Shown in pieces: positions 53,014 through 61,348 of a stretch of DNA of 64,000 bases. Under the pieces are notes generated by a model. It had not been told where the DNA came from. It searched no databases and worked only from the letters and a program-made list of their open reading frames with translations. The translations under genes were made by a program, and so were the position numbers. How positions within the stretch are numbered: position 1 is the first letter of the stretch; each line of letters opens with the position of its first letter. The DNA is from Microbacteriaceae bacterium (GTDB lineage Bacteria; Actinomycetota; Actinomycetes; Actinomycetales; Microbacteriaceae), in the NCBI GenBank assembly GCA_024639845.1, contig JAHEGG010000006.1, positions 103,711 through 167,710 of the forward strand, given 5' to 3'.

Positions 53014-53466
53014 CTAACGGTGCAACTCGTCGATAACGATTTTCTTCATGCCTCTAAGTGCATTGTTCGCATATTCGCGCACCTCTGGGTCGGAGTTCCC
53101 GAGCCAGTCGCGCATCTGAATCGGTGAAACCTGCCAGGTAAGACCCCACTTGTCGTAGCACCAACCGCACTGACCCTCTCGGCCTTCAGCGGTGATGGCG
53201 TTCCAGAGTCGGTCGACCTCTTCTTGCCCATCCACGTTCAGAGAAAGTGAAATCGAATCGTTGAACTTGTCGCCGCCGGCCCAGTTCATGCCGATGAAAT
53301 CGTGCCCGAAGATGCTGAAGTCGGCCGTGAAGAGCGGTCCGTCTGGCGAGGGTCGGTTGGTCGAGTGCACCACGACATCATCGAAGGTTGCCTGATAAAA
53401 CTCCAGTGCCTCGTCTAGTCCGCCACCGAACCAAAGAAATGTCTTCAACTTAGTTTTTTGCGCCAT
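53014..53466 (-). CDS. VOC-superfamily protein, PhnB/3-demethylubiquinone methyltransferase-like fold
   Basis: This 150-residue protein is of the glyoxalase-like VOC superfamily (PhnB branch). 'KTFLWFGGGLDEALEFYQATF' begins the first beta-alpha-beta unit and 'GQCGWCYDKWGLTWQVSPIQM' the C-terminal one. Despite the common database name, PhnB-type proteins are not proven methyltransferases; metal-dependent chemistry or ligand binding is possible. The tail contains 'REYANNALRGMKKI'. TAGGCT sits 6 bases before the ATG on the minus strand. Confidence 0.87.
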   Translation of the reverse strand: MAQKTKLKTFLWFGGGLDEALEFYQATFDDVVVHSTNRPSPDGPLFTADFSIFGHDFIGMNWAGGDKFNDSISLSLNVDGQEEVDRLWNAITAEGREGQCGWCYDKWGLTWQVSPIQMRDWLGNSDPEVREYANNALRGMKKIVIDELHR

Positions 53467-53472
53467 AACGAA

Positions 53473-53478
53473 AGCCTA
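53473..53478 (-). promoter_or_regulatory. -10 box of a probable leaderless promoter (VOC gene)
   Basis: TAGGCT on the minus strand lies 6 bases before the ATG. The gap to the divergent MalY-type gene is only 22 bases. Confidence 0.55.
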
Positions 53479-53488
53479 GACATAAATC

Positions 53489-54667
53489 GTGAAGAATAAA
53501 GGGGTGAACGAATCGTCAACCATAGCCGGCAACCATAGCGCTGGCCGAGAGCCAAGCCTCGACCAGCTCTACTCTCGCCATTCGTCAAAGTGGCGCAGAT
53601 TTGCAGCGGATGTTCTGCCCATGCACGTCGCAGAAATGGACTTCGAAATCGCCGAACCGATTAGGGCGAGGCTCGCACAAATGGTCGCCGAGTCCGACCT
53701 TGGCTATCTCGGACCAATACCAGAGGTCGCCGAAGCCTTCGAGAGGTTTGCGTCAACGCGATGGGGTTGGAACATCGATCCCAAGCAGCTCAAACTAGCC
53801 ACCGATGTCGGTGTGGCAACGGTTGAATTCCTGCGAGCGAACCTCAAAACCGGTGACCGCGTCGTGATCACTTCACCGGTCTATTCGGGATTCTTCGAAT
53901 GGCTGAACGAATTACATATTGAACCGTTTGATGTTCCGCTCAATCACACCGAACATGGATGGCGGCTCGACCTTGCCGGAATCGAAGCGGCATTCGCCCA
54001 AGCGCACCTGACGCTGCTTTTGTGCAATCCGCACAACCCGGTCGGCCGTGCCTTCGACCGCACCGAACTGACAGCACTCGCCGAAATCGCGGCACGGTAT
54101 GGGGCGGTCGTGATCAGCGACGAGATACATGCGCCGCTCACCTACGGCGAGTTCACTCCATACCTGTCGTGTGGGCCAAACGCAGAAAAGACTGGCGTCG
54201 TCATCACCAGCAGCAGCAAATCTTGGAACCTAGCTGGACTAAAAGCCGCCTTCCTGCTGACTCAAAACGAGAAGATGGCAGCGCGGGTGGCAAAGGTTGC
54301 ACCCGCCACACACTGGCGAACCAGCATCCTTGGGGCATTTTCGATGGCCGTGGCTTATAGCGATGGCGGCGATTGGCTCGATGCAACGGTTTCAAGACTC
54401 GACGAGAACCGCATGCATCTGCAGGTTGAACTCGCGCGGCTGTTGCCACAGGTTCGTTTTGAGTTGCCTGAAGCTGGTTATCTCGCTTGGCTCGATATTT
54501 CAGACTTACCACTTTCGGCCCAGCAAATTCTCGAGGATGCGAAAGTCGCCTTGGTGCCGGGACCAGACATGGGTGGCGCGACCTATGAAAACTGGGTGCG
54601 CCTCAACTTTGGCACCGGCAAGGCAATCATTACCGAGGGTTTAGAGCGAATCGCAGGCGTTCTCTAG
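53489..54667 (+). CDS. MalY/PatB-type aminotransferase, probable cystathionine beta-lyase
   Basis: This 392-residue fold-type I PLP enzyme resembles the MalY/PatB group, which cleaves cystathionine to homocysteine, pyruvate and ammonia. The PLP Lys lies in 'VITSSSKSWNLAGLKAAF'; 'LLCNPHNPVGRAF' and 'AVVISDEIHAPLTYG' carry the PLP-binding Asn and Asp. The first 20 residues are poorly conserved; the GTG at 53489 is uncertain and the GTG at 53504 is an alternative. Its end overlaps the convergent metZ by 27 bases. Both enzymes act around homocysteine. Confidence 0.9.
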   Translation: MKNKGVNESSTIAGNHSAGREPSLDQLYSRHSSKWRRFAADVLPMHVAEMDFEIAEPIRARLAQMVAESDLGYLGPIPEVAEAFERFASTRWGWNIDPKQLKLATDVGVATVEFLRANLKTGDRVVITSPVYSGFFEWLNELHIEPFDVPLNHTEHGWRLDLAGIEAAFAQAHLTLLLCNPHNPVGRAFDRTELTALAEIAARYGAVVISDEIHAPLTYGEFTPYLSCGPNAEKTGVVITSSSKSWNLAGLKAAFLLTQNEKMAARVAKVAPATHWRTSILGAFSMAVAYSDGGDWLDATVSRLDENRMHLQVELARLLPQVRFELPEAGYLAWLDISDLPLSAQQILEDAKVALVPGPDMGGATYENWVRLNFGTGKAIITEGLERIAGVL

Positions 54668-55873
54668 GTCGCGAATCAGGTCTTCGACGGCTTCGAGTCC
54701 AACCGAAAGTCGAACGGTTGAAGGGGTGATGCCCATCTCGACTTGAACCTCTGGCGAAAGTCTTCGGTGGGTCGTCGATGCCGGGTGAGTAATCAGTGAT
54801 TTTGAGTCGCCCAGGTTGTTCGAAATGTCGATCACCTGCAATGCATTCATGAGAGCAAACACCTTGTCTTGAGGTGCATCGAATTCGATGGCCACCGTCG
54901 TGCCGCCACCGAGCATCTGGGTTTTGGCTAGTTCGTGGCGCTTGTGGCTCTTCAAGAATGGATAGTGAACCGCCTTGACGCCCTTGCGGCCTTCAAAATG
55001 TTCGGCGATTTGCAACGCGGATGCACACATCCGGTCGACGCGCATGCTCAAAGTTTCGAGTGACTTGAGCATCACCCAGGCGTTGAAAGAACTCATCGAC
55101 GGACCCGTGTGGCGGGTGAACGGAATGACCGAGTTTTTGATGTAGTCCAGTGATCCGAGAATCGCACCACCCAGTGCGCGACCCTGACCATCAATGTGCT
55201 TGGTAGTCGAATACATCACCACGTCGGCACCCAGTTCGAGCGGACGTTGCAGCACGGGGGAGGCCATTACATTGTCGACGATGACGGTTGCACCAACCTG
55301 GTGGGCCAAATCACTAACAAAGCGGATGTCGGTAATCGCCATCAACGGATTACTCGGGCTCTCGATGAACACCACTTTTGTCGGTTGGCTCAAAGCTTCT
55401 CGCCAGCCAGCCTCATCGTCGGCTTCGACCAAAACGGTTTCGATGCCCCATCCGGGAAGTATTTCGGTAAGCACCACGTAGCAAGACGAGAACATGGCCG
55501 CCGAGGCGACAACCCGGTCGCCAGCCTTCACCAGGCAAGCCACCGAAGCAAACATCGCAGCCATGCCGGTCGCCGTTGCAAAAGCGGCTTCGGCGCCTTC
55601 GAGGGCTGCCAAACGCTGTTCAAACATCGCAACCGTTGGGTTAGCGAAGCGCGAATACAGAAAATGCTCTTCATCTTCTTTGAACGCCGCCGCCGCTTGT
55701 TCGGCTGAGTCATAAGTGAATCCCGAGTTCATAAAGATTGCTTCGCTGGTTTCACCAAAGCCACTACGCGCGAGCCCACCTCGAACCGCTACCGTTTGCG
55801 GGTCTAACTGCCAGTCGGGTTCGCTGGCTGCGATCGGCGCTTGATAACCCCAGGGGCGCTTGCGTTTGGTCAT
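54641..55873 (-). CDS. metZ: O-succinylhomoserine/O-acetylhomoserine sulfhydrylase
   Basis: This 410-residue Cys/Met metabolism PLP enzyme makes homocysteine from an acylated homoserine and sulfide. 'TATGMAAMFASVACLVKAGDRVV' binds the cofactor phosphate, 'VIVDNVMASPVLQRPLELGADVVMYSTTKHIDGQGRALGG' contains the PLP Asp and Lys (quoted in part), and 'VRLSVGLEAVEDLIRDLENA' closes the fold. The N-terminal region 'WQLDPQTVAVRGG' is typical of MetZ. The ATG at 55873 is preceded by a TAAAGT box at 7 bases; an earlier in-frame start is not supported. Confidence 0.92.
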   Translation of the reverse strand: MTKRKRPWGYQAPIAASEPDWQLDPQTVAVRGGLARSGFGETSEAIFMNSGFTYDSAEQAAAAFKEDEEHFLYSRFANPTVAMFEQRLAALEGAEAAFATATGMAAMFASVACLVKAGDRVVASAAMFSSCYVVLTEILPGWGIETVLVEADDEAGWREALSQPTKVVFIESPSNPLMAITDIRFVSDLAHQVGATVIVDNVMASPVLQRPLELGADVVMYSTTKHIDGQGRALGGAILGSLDYIKNSVIPFTRHTGPSMSSFNAWVMLKSLETLSMRVDRMCASALQIAEHFEGRKGVKAVHYPFLKSHKRHELAKTQMLGGGTTVAIEFDAPQDKVFALMNALQVIDISNNLGDSKSLITHPASTTHRRLSPEVQVEMGITPSTVRLSVGLEAVEDLIRDLENACDSL

Positions 55874-55880
55874 AGGCAAA

Positions 55881-55886
55881 ACTTTA
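55881..55886 (-). promoter_or_regulatory. -10 box of a probable leaderless promoter (metZ)
   Basis: TAAAGT on the minus strand lies 7 bases before the ATG. The sequence from the hexamer end through the start, AGTTTTGCCTATGAC, is identical to that of codB. No SAM riboswitch-like fold is visible in the 137-base gap. Confidence 0.5.
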
Positions 55887-56010
55887 CCAGCGGGCTTGAT
55901 AGGTGATTGTCCCCTAAAGCTCGCCAATGTCCCCCAAAAATAGAGCGTGAAAACGGGGTTCTTCAGCATTTTTCACGGCAAACTTTGAATTGTCACCAGA
56001 TAGTTAGGGG

Positions 56011-59000
56011 ATGGTCATGGCCTTTTACAACTACGCCTTGCCACTTTGCGATCACACGCTGGCCTCACACCTTTTCGATAACGTCGATTGGGTTCAGTGC
56101 GAGTGCGGGGTCTTCTATAACAAACAAACCCTCGAAAACTACAGGGATGCACTGCGCGACCTTGCCAATGCCGACCGCCGCGCAAGCATCATCGAGAACT
56201 TCGCCGCCACGCAGAACGCGAGTTACACCGCCTCCGGCAATGCCCCCGTAGCCGGTTCCGCTTCTAAGCCAAGCTACGACCCCGACTACGCTTCAACTTC
56301 GGTTGCCGCCGCAAGCACCAACGCACCATCGTGGACCCCGTCAACCAGCGCAACCGCACCGACTAGCTGGGCCCAACAGGAAGCCTCCACTGGCGTGCGT
56401 CCGGCAACTCCTGTTTCATCCGGAGCACCAGTGCGACAGGCCGCCGTTCGCCCACGTCGCGAACTTCCGAAGCTCACCCCTCAACAAACCCTGCTAGCCG
56501 TTGCCGCGGCCCTAACGCTTATCGCAGCCACGATCTTCTTCACGACAACTTGGAACGAACCTTGGTTCGGTCTGCCGATCAAGGCCCTTGTCTTGGTTCT
56601 ACTGGTTGGATCAACCGCATTTGGTTCGATTAAGTCGAAGAAGTATTTCGTCATCATCTCCAACTTCTTAGCGGCACTATCGAGCGGATTCATCGTGCTC
56701 GGACTCTTCTATGCGGGCTCGCAAGGGCTGCTCTCTAGCTTCTGGCCGGATACCACCGGACCGGGCAGCGTCTATCTGCCGCTGGTCTGGATGACGACCG
56801 CCGGTTATAGCCTCTGGCTCGGTCGCCGATTCAAGGTCTTTGGTTGGCTGGCCTTCGCTCCGGTCGCGTTTGCCATATCGATGTTCTACTTTGTTTCTGC
56901 CCCACTAAAAACCTGGCTTGCGCAAAGTAACTGGCAACTCGGAGTCACTGCAACTGTTCTGAGCCTCGCCATGTTGTTGACGGTTGCAGTAGGCCGTATG
57001 ACGCGCATCCCTGCACCTGAAAAACCAAAAGAGCCGTCATCGAAATCTAAGAAGCAACCAACCGAAGAAGAGGCCAAAGCAAAGCAGGAGGCCACTTATA
57101 ACTTCGAGCTTCACGAGCGCGAGCAGAACGCTCTAACCCTTATCTATCGAATCTGCGTCGGTGTGCTCACAGCACTTCTCGGATTCCAGCTGCTACTAGG
57201 AATCGCCGGCTTTGCGATTCAAAGCTCAAGTTTCTTGAACCAAACCGTCGGTGCCAGCCCCGATCCGCTCAGCTTCTTGGTGGTCGGATTGTTCTGGGTG
57301 GCCGCATCCGTGTTTATCGAACATCGCGGAGCACCATTTACGGTGTCTGGAACTGTAACCCACTGGGTCAAGGTGGTTGGCTGGCAACTTGGCTTCAACG
57401 TCACCGCGTTCTCGCTGGTCGGGCTGATCATCGATGCCCAGCGTGCGAGCAACGCCGCAGGTCCGCAGCTACTGCCTGTGATCCTCGATGTGGCACTCGG
57501 TGCCGCGCTCCTATTCGCCGTGCCTACCAAGCTCGCCGACAAATACGAGGCCAGTTCATTCGCCGCAATCGTTGCGTCAGCTCAGGTGTGGTTGCTGTTC
57601 GCTCTGCTAACACCTTGGGGCGACCAGATCACCACCACCGGAGCCGTCTGGCTCTCGCTTGTAGCCCTAAGCCTGTTCGTCAAGGCGTGGGTTGCCAAAC
57701 TTCCAATTCTCGGCCTGGCATCGCTGGTAACCGGCAACGTCGCAGCCCTGATCCCACTATTCAAGGGCAACGCAGGCCAATACTTCACAAACCCGGTTTG
57801 GAACTTGCTCGCCGGCATATTGGTGACCGTGGTTCTGCTGGTGGGGTGGTTCGTCGCAAGCCAGAGGATGTTCGCTCGGGTTTCACCAGAACGCTCACCA
57901 ATCGCGAACTTCACGCTTCTGGGCACCCAAATTTTCACGGCAGTAGTCGTGTTTCAGCAATGGGTAGACACGGTTCGTTCGAATCCCTCGCTATCGCCGC
58001 AGGTTTGGCTTTTACTATCGCTGTTCTTGGCTCTGGCAACACTCGCCATAGTTGCTGCGCGCACCAAGCTTGCCGCAGGCGAGCAAGAGGGTCGAGTATT
58101 CTCTGGCGTCGCTCTGATGTGGGTTCTCGTTGGCTACGCGGCAACGTTGGTAAGTGCATCCATGGCAAAAGAACCCGTGCTCTGGATGAGCTATTCGATT
58201 GTGGTCTTCGGCCTAGCGGTGTTCCACACTACCAAGCGCAACAGCCTGGTTGAAGTTCTTCTTGCTCTAGCCTCCGGAACGGTGCTTGCGGTTGCAATCG
58301 GCACGTGGACAGTCACCCTGTATGCGCAGACTCACATCATCAACCCGCTGCCGTTTATCCTCGTTTCTGTTGTGGCAGCCCTACTGCTTCGCAAGTTCAG
58401 CAAGATCGACCAACAAGTGTTCACTTACGGAGCAATCGCTTCATTCGTGGTGTCGTGGGCTTCATACGCGTTGCAACGCTTCATTCAGGTCAGCTACGAG
58501 GATGCCCTTTCCAACTCGCTCTGGGCAACGGTCGTGTTGCTCGTCTCAGGTGCCGTTGCGACAATCTTGCGTCTTCGCAAGAACTTTGCCGACAGCGAGT
58601 TCTTCGCCCCCTACCTGCGTATCACCGGACTCTTTTCTCTAGGTGCCGCATTGCTTGCCGCTGCAGCGGTTTTGGGCGAGCGTCAGTCCCTCTGGTTGAT
58701 CGCACTAACTCTGGTTGTTTCGACAGTTGTCCATCTGATCACCGCCCGTGCGCTCAAGAGCCGCACCTGGTTCATTGCAACATATGTGCTGGCCCTATCG
58801 ACCGTCATGGCTACCCAAGCCGCACTCGTCGGTTCTCTGTTCGGCGGATTCATCGAGACCTGGTTCCAGTTGATCATCCCGGTTTCGATGCTGATGGCAT
58901 TCGTGCTGCATCAGGTGATCACGACGCTCGCCGCCAAGGTCGACGTGGAGCTCAAGTGGATTTCACTACCTGCCGCAACCGTGGGTTCGGCTGTTCTCGC

Positions 59001-60792
59001 GTTCGTGACTCCGCTCTTCACGGCTCTTTACAGCACCCTGACACCGGCAATCGCTCCGAACCAAAACCTCTGGCTACCGGTCGCTGCTTACTCGATGCTA
59101 GCCATCGTTCAACTCGGCTATCGCCTTCGTTTCGCAACCGGTTCGATCGAAGCTCGAGCAACCCAAAGCGTCGCGATTGTCGGCCTGGCTTTGAGTCTCG
59201 TGGCCGTCGCGAATGTGACCAACTCTCGAATCTGGCTCTCATACATCGACTATGTAAGCCAGGCAGATCAAGAGGCATACTTTGCTGGGCTTTGGAGCGA
59301 TGCGGTCTGGTCCGTGGTGGTTCTGCTAAGCATCCACGCGCTGTTGCAGTTCGCGCAAACGTTCATCAAGGGCGAGCTTCGAACCAACCTCTATGGCTTC
59401 GTGCTCTCGCTCGGCGCGGTGGGGTTGACCGTTTACGAATTTGTCAAAGACGGCGGTGTCCAACTGGCCGAGTATTTCAGTCTCGCGGCGGTGCTGGTAT
59501 TCCTGCTGGCAACCTGGCTGTTCCGCCGTGCCGACAAAGAACTCGATCTCACCGGTTGGTGGGTCGCTCTTCCGGTTGTCTTCGGTGCCGGTTCGGTGGT
59601 TGGAGTAATCGCTCAGACTCGCGAACTAGCCTTCCGAGGTTGGACCCAGCTGATTACCGCGACCGTGGTCGGCGTCGTCGTTTTGTTTACATCCAGGATG
59701 AGCTTCGCAAAGTCACGCGATCGACTACCTGCCGCGCTGCTCGCCGTCGCCGGGCTGTCTTGGCTGGTATCGGTGCGTGCGCTGGTCGCTGGATCGGCTG
59801 ACGTCAACCTGCTCAAGGCACAGGGAATCACTCTCACGTTGGCCTGGTTCGCCTCGGCCCTCACCTATGCAATTCTTGAGAAAAACCGTATTGCGCTCAT
59901 GGCCGGTTACGTGGCCGGCATCGCCTCGGGACTAATCGCGGGCGACATGTTGACGCAGGCCACCGGATTTGCGGGCTACGAGTTGAACACCATCCCTGTG
60001 GCAGCTTCCCTGGTGATCTCGACTGTTGTGGCGAGACGACTCGGCATGATTCCCGAGCGCTTGGTAACCGTGCTTCCGGTTGCATTGCCTGGGCTAACAG
60101 TGCTCGTGCCTTCAACGATCTATTCGTGGTATTCGATCACAGAAAACGTGCTAACTCTCGATGTGCTGCAGCAGTCTCGTCTGATCGCGCTTCTCGTTCT
60201 CGGCATCGGGCTATTCGTTGTTGGCATCCGAGTCGGCAACCTCGGCCTCGCGATAACCGGTGCCGTGCCGCTGATTCTCACGCTGATGCCAAACATTTGG
60301 TATCGAATCGAGGATGTCGTGTCTAACGACAAGGTTCGATTTGAAACCAAGGCGATCTTCATAGCGTTGGTCGTTTATGGAATCTTGAAAGGCGTCATCC
60401 AGGCTCGTGGATGGAACCCTCGCACGATTCTCTACATCGGCGTACCCGTGGCAATCGGCCTCGGCCCGGCTTTGTTCAACACACTAAGTTCGTTGAGCCA
60501 AACGACTTGGGCGCAAGACGACTGGGTTCGTTTTGCAATCGTGCTCAGCGGTTCGCTAGTGCTGCTCGTGATCGGAGCATTCCGTCAACTCGGAGGCTTC
60601 TTTGCACCGGGCGCTATTGGTGTTTTGCTTGCGGCGCTACCATTCGCTTGGAAACAGCTCAGCGGCCAGCAGTGGTTCATTTGGGTGAGCCTGATTTTGG
60701 TGGCGACCTTGCTGGTGCTAGTGGCTATTCGCCTAGAGCAGTTCAAGGCAGGCACAAAGTCGGCAGCAAACTGGATGAGGGAACTGCGCTAG
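56011..60792 (+). CDS. Giant multi-spanning membrane protein of unknown function
   Basis: This 1593-residue protein has a cytoplasmic N-terminus with Cys13, Cys30 and Cys32 plus nearby His ('LCDHTLASHLF' and 'WVQCECGVFYN'), a possible small metal-binding ribbon. A Pro/Ala/Thr/Ser-rich linker (about 65-155) follows, and then about forty hydrophobic helices to the end, with a charged Lys/Glu loop near residues 330-370. It resembles the large actinobacterial membrane proteins named after SCO7613, whose function is unknown. Start ATG 56011; ATG 56017 fits the TAGGGG ribosome site equally well. It stands alone and is divergent from metZ. Confidence 0.75.
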   Translation: MVMAFYNYALPLCDHTLASHLFDNVDWVQCECGVFYNKQTLENYRDALRDLANADRRASIIENFAATQNASYTASGNAPVAGSASKPSYDPDYASTSVAAASTNAPSWTPSTSATAPTSWAQQEASTGVRPATPVSSGAPVRQAAVRPRRELPKLTPQQTLLAVAAALTLIAATIFFTTTWNEPWFGLPIKALVLVLLVGSTAFGSIKSKKYFVIISNFLAALSSGFIVLGLFYAGSQGLLSSFWPDTTGPGSVYLPLVWMTTAGYSLWLGRRFKVFGWLAFAPVAFAISMFYFVSAPLKTWLAQSNWQLGVTATVLSLAMLLTVAVGRMTRIPAPEKPKEPSSKSKKQPTEEEAKAKQEATYNFELHEREQNALTLIYRICVGVLTALLGFQLLLGIAGFAIQSSSFLNQTVGASPDPLSFLVVGLFWVAASVFIEHRGAPFTVSGTVTHWVKVVGWQLGFNVTAFSLVGLIIDAQRASNAAGPQLLPVILDVALGAALLFAVPTKLADKYEASSFAAIVASAQVWLLFALLTPWGDQITTTGAVWLSLVALSLFVKAWVAKLPILGLASLVTGNVAALIPLFKGNAGQYFTNPVWNLLAGILVTVVLLVGWFVASQRMFARVSPERSPIANFTLLGTQIFTAVVVFQQWVDTVRSNPSLSPQVWLLLSLFLALATLAIVAARTKLAAGEQEGRVFSGVALMWVLVGYAATLVSASMAKEPVLWMSYSIVVFGLAVFHTTKRNSLVEVLLALASGTVLAVAIGTWTVTLYAQTHIINPLPFILVSVVAALLLRKFSKIDQQVFTYGAIASFVVSWASYALQRFIQVSYEDALSNSLWATVVLLVSGAVATILRLRKNFADSEFFAPYLRITGLFSLGAALLAAAAVLGERQSLWLIALTLVVSTVVHLITARALKSRTWFIATYVLALSTVMATQAALVGSLFGGFIETWFQLIIPVSMLMAFVLHQVITTLAAKVDVELKWISLPAATVGSAVLAFVTPLFTALYSTLTPAIAPNQNLWLPVAAYSMLAIVQLGYRLRFATGSIEARATQSVAIVGLALSLVAVANVTNSRIWLSYIDYVSQADQEAYFAGLWSDAVWSVVVLLSIHALLQFAQTFIKGELRTNLYGFVLSLGAVGLTVYEFVKDGGVQLAEYFSLAAVLVFLLATWLFRRADKELDLTGWWVALPVVFGAGSVVGVIAQTRELAFRGWTQLITATVVGVVVLFTSRMSFAKSRDRLPAALLAVAGLSWLVSVRALVAGSADVNLLKAQGITLTLAWFASALTYAILEKNRIALMAGYVAGIASGLIAGDMLTQATGFAGYELNTIPVAASLVISTVVARRLGMIPERLVTVLPVALPGLTVLVPSTIYSWYSITENVLTLDVLQQSRLIALLVLGIGLFVVGIRVGNLGLAITGAVPLILTLMPNIWYRIEDVVSNDKVRFETKAIFIALVVYGILKGVIQARGWNPRTILYIGVPVAIGLGPALFNTLSSLSQTTWAQDDWVRFAIVLSGSLVLLVIGAFRQLGGFFAPGAIGVLLAALPFAWKQLSGQQWFIWVSLILVATLLVLVAIRLEQFKAGTKSAANWMRELR

Positions 60793-60847
60793 CGAGTGCA
60801 GTCACGCCGAGCAAAACTCGGGCCAAGTTGATCTTGTGAAAGAGTGG

Positions 60848-61318
60848 CTACTCTTCGCCGATGTCTTCGTTCCAGAGCGTCGGGTTGGCTTCGATGAACT
60901 CGCGCATCAACTCGACTAGACCTGGGTCGTTCAAAACATGCACTTCGGCACCGTGTTCGGCGACCCAATCCTGGCCGCCCATAAAGTTTTTGTCATCTCC
61001 GACCAGCACTCGGCCGATTCCGAACTGGCGGATGAGCCCACTGCAGTACCAGCAGGGGGAAAGGCTTGTGGCAAGGGTTACTTTGCGATAGCTTCGCTGG
61101 CGTCCAGCGTTGCGGAATGCACTGGTTTCGCCGTGCATCGAGGCGTCGCCGTCTTGAACTCGGCGGTTGTGGCCGCTTCCTAGCAGGCGCCCTTCTTCGT
61201 CGAAAAGCGCAGCCCCGATCGGGATGCCACCTTCGGCTAGACCGAGATGAGCCTCGGCAATGGCAACTTGGAGTTTCTCTTCGTCAGTGGCGAAGATCTG
61301 TCCAACTTTGAATTCCAT
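60848..61318 (-). CDS. Cytosine deaminase, yeast Fcy1-like
   Basis: This 156-residue zinc deaminase of the CMP/dCMP-deaminase fold probably converts cytosine to uracil. Zinc ligands are His62, Cys89 and Cys92 ('SMHGETSAF' and 'SLSPCWYCSG'), with Glu64 as proton shuttle and Asn51 ('GSGHNRRVQDG') for substrate binding. The C-terminal 'EANPTLWNEDIGEE' mirrors the yeast cytosine deaminase end ('DWFEDIGE' type). It is unrelated to the amidohydrolase-type CodA. It follows codB by 30 bases on the same strand, with a GAGAGG ribosome site, so uptake and deamination form an operon. Confidence 0.88.
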   Translation of the reverse strand: MEFKVGQIFATDEEKLQVAIAEAHLGLAEGGIPIGAALFDEEGRLLGSGHNRRVQDGDASMHGETSAFRNAGRQRSYRKVTLATSLSPCWYCSGLIRQFGIGRVLVGDDKNFMGGQDWVAEHGAEVHVLNDPGLVELMREFIEANPTLWNEDIGEE

Positions 61319-61348
61319 TGCCGAGGCCTCTCGATTTATTGGGTTTGG

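Noticed and set aside
55874..56010. Possible SAM or other riboswitch upstream of metZ
   Set aside because: No stable multi-stem fold or conserved riboswitch core is visible, and the promoter box sits right at the start codon, leaving no leader RNA.
58305..59801. 498-codon open frame overlapping the giant membrane protein on the same strand
   Set aside because: It is rich in Arg and Cys with no hydrophobic or domain pattern, as expected for an out-of-frame reading of a high-GC gene; the membrane-protein frame has clear helices throughout.
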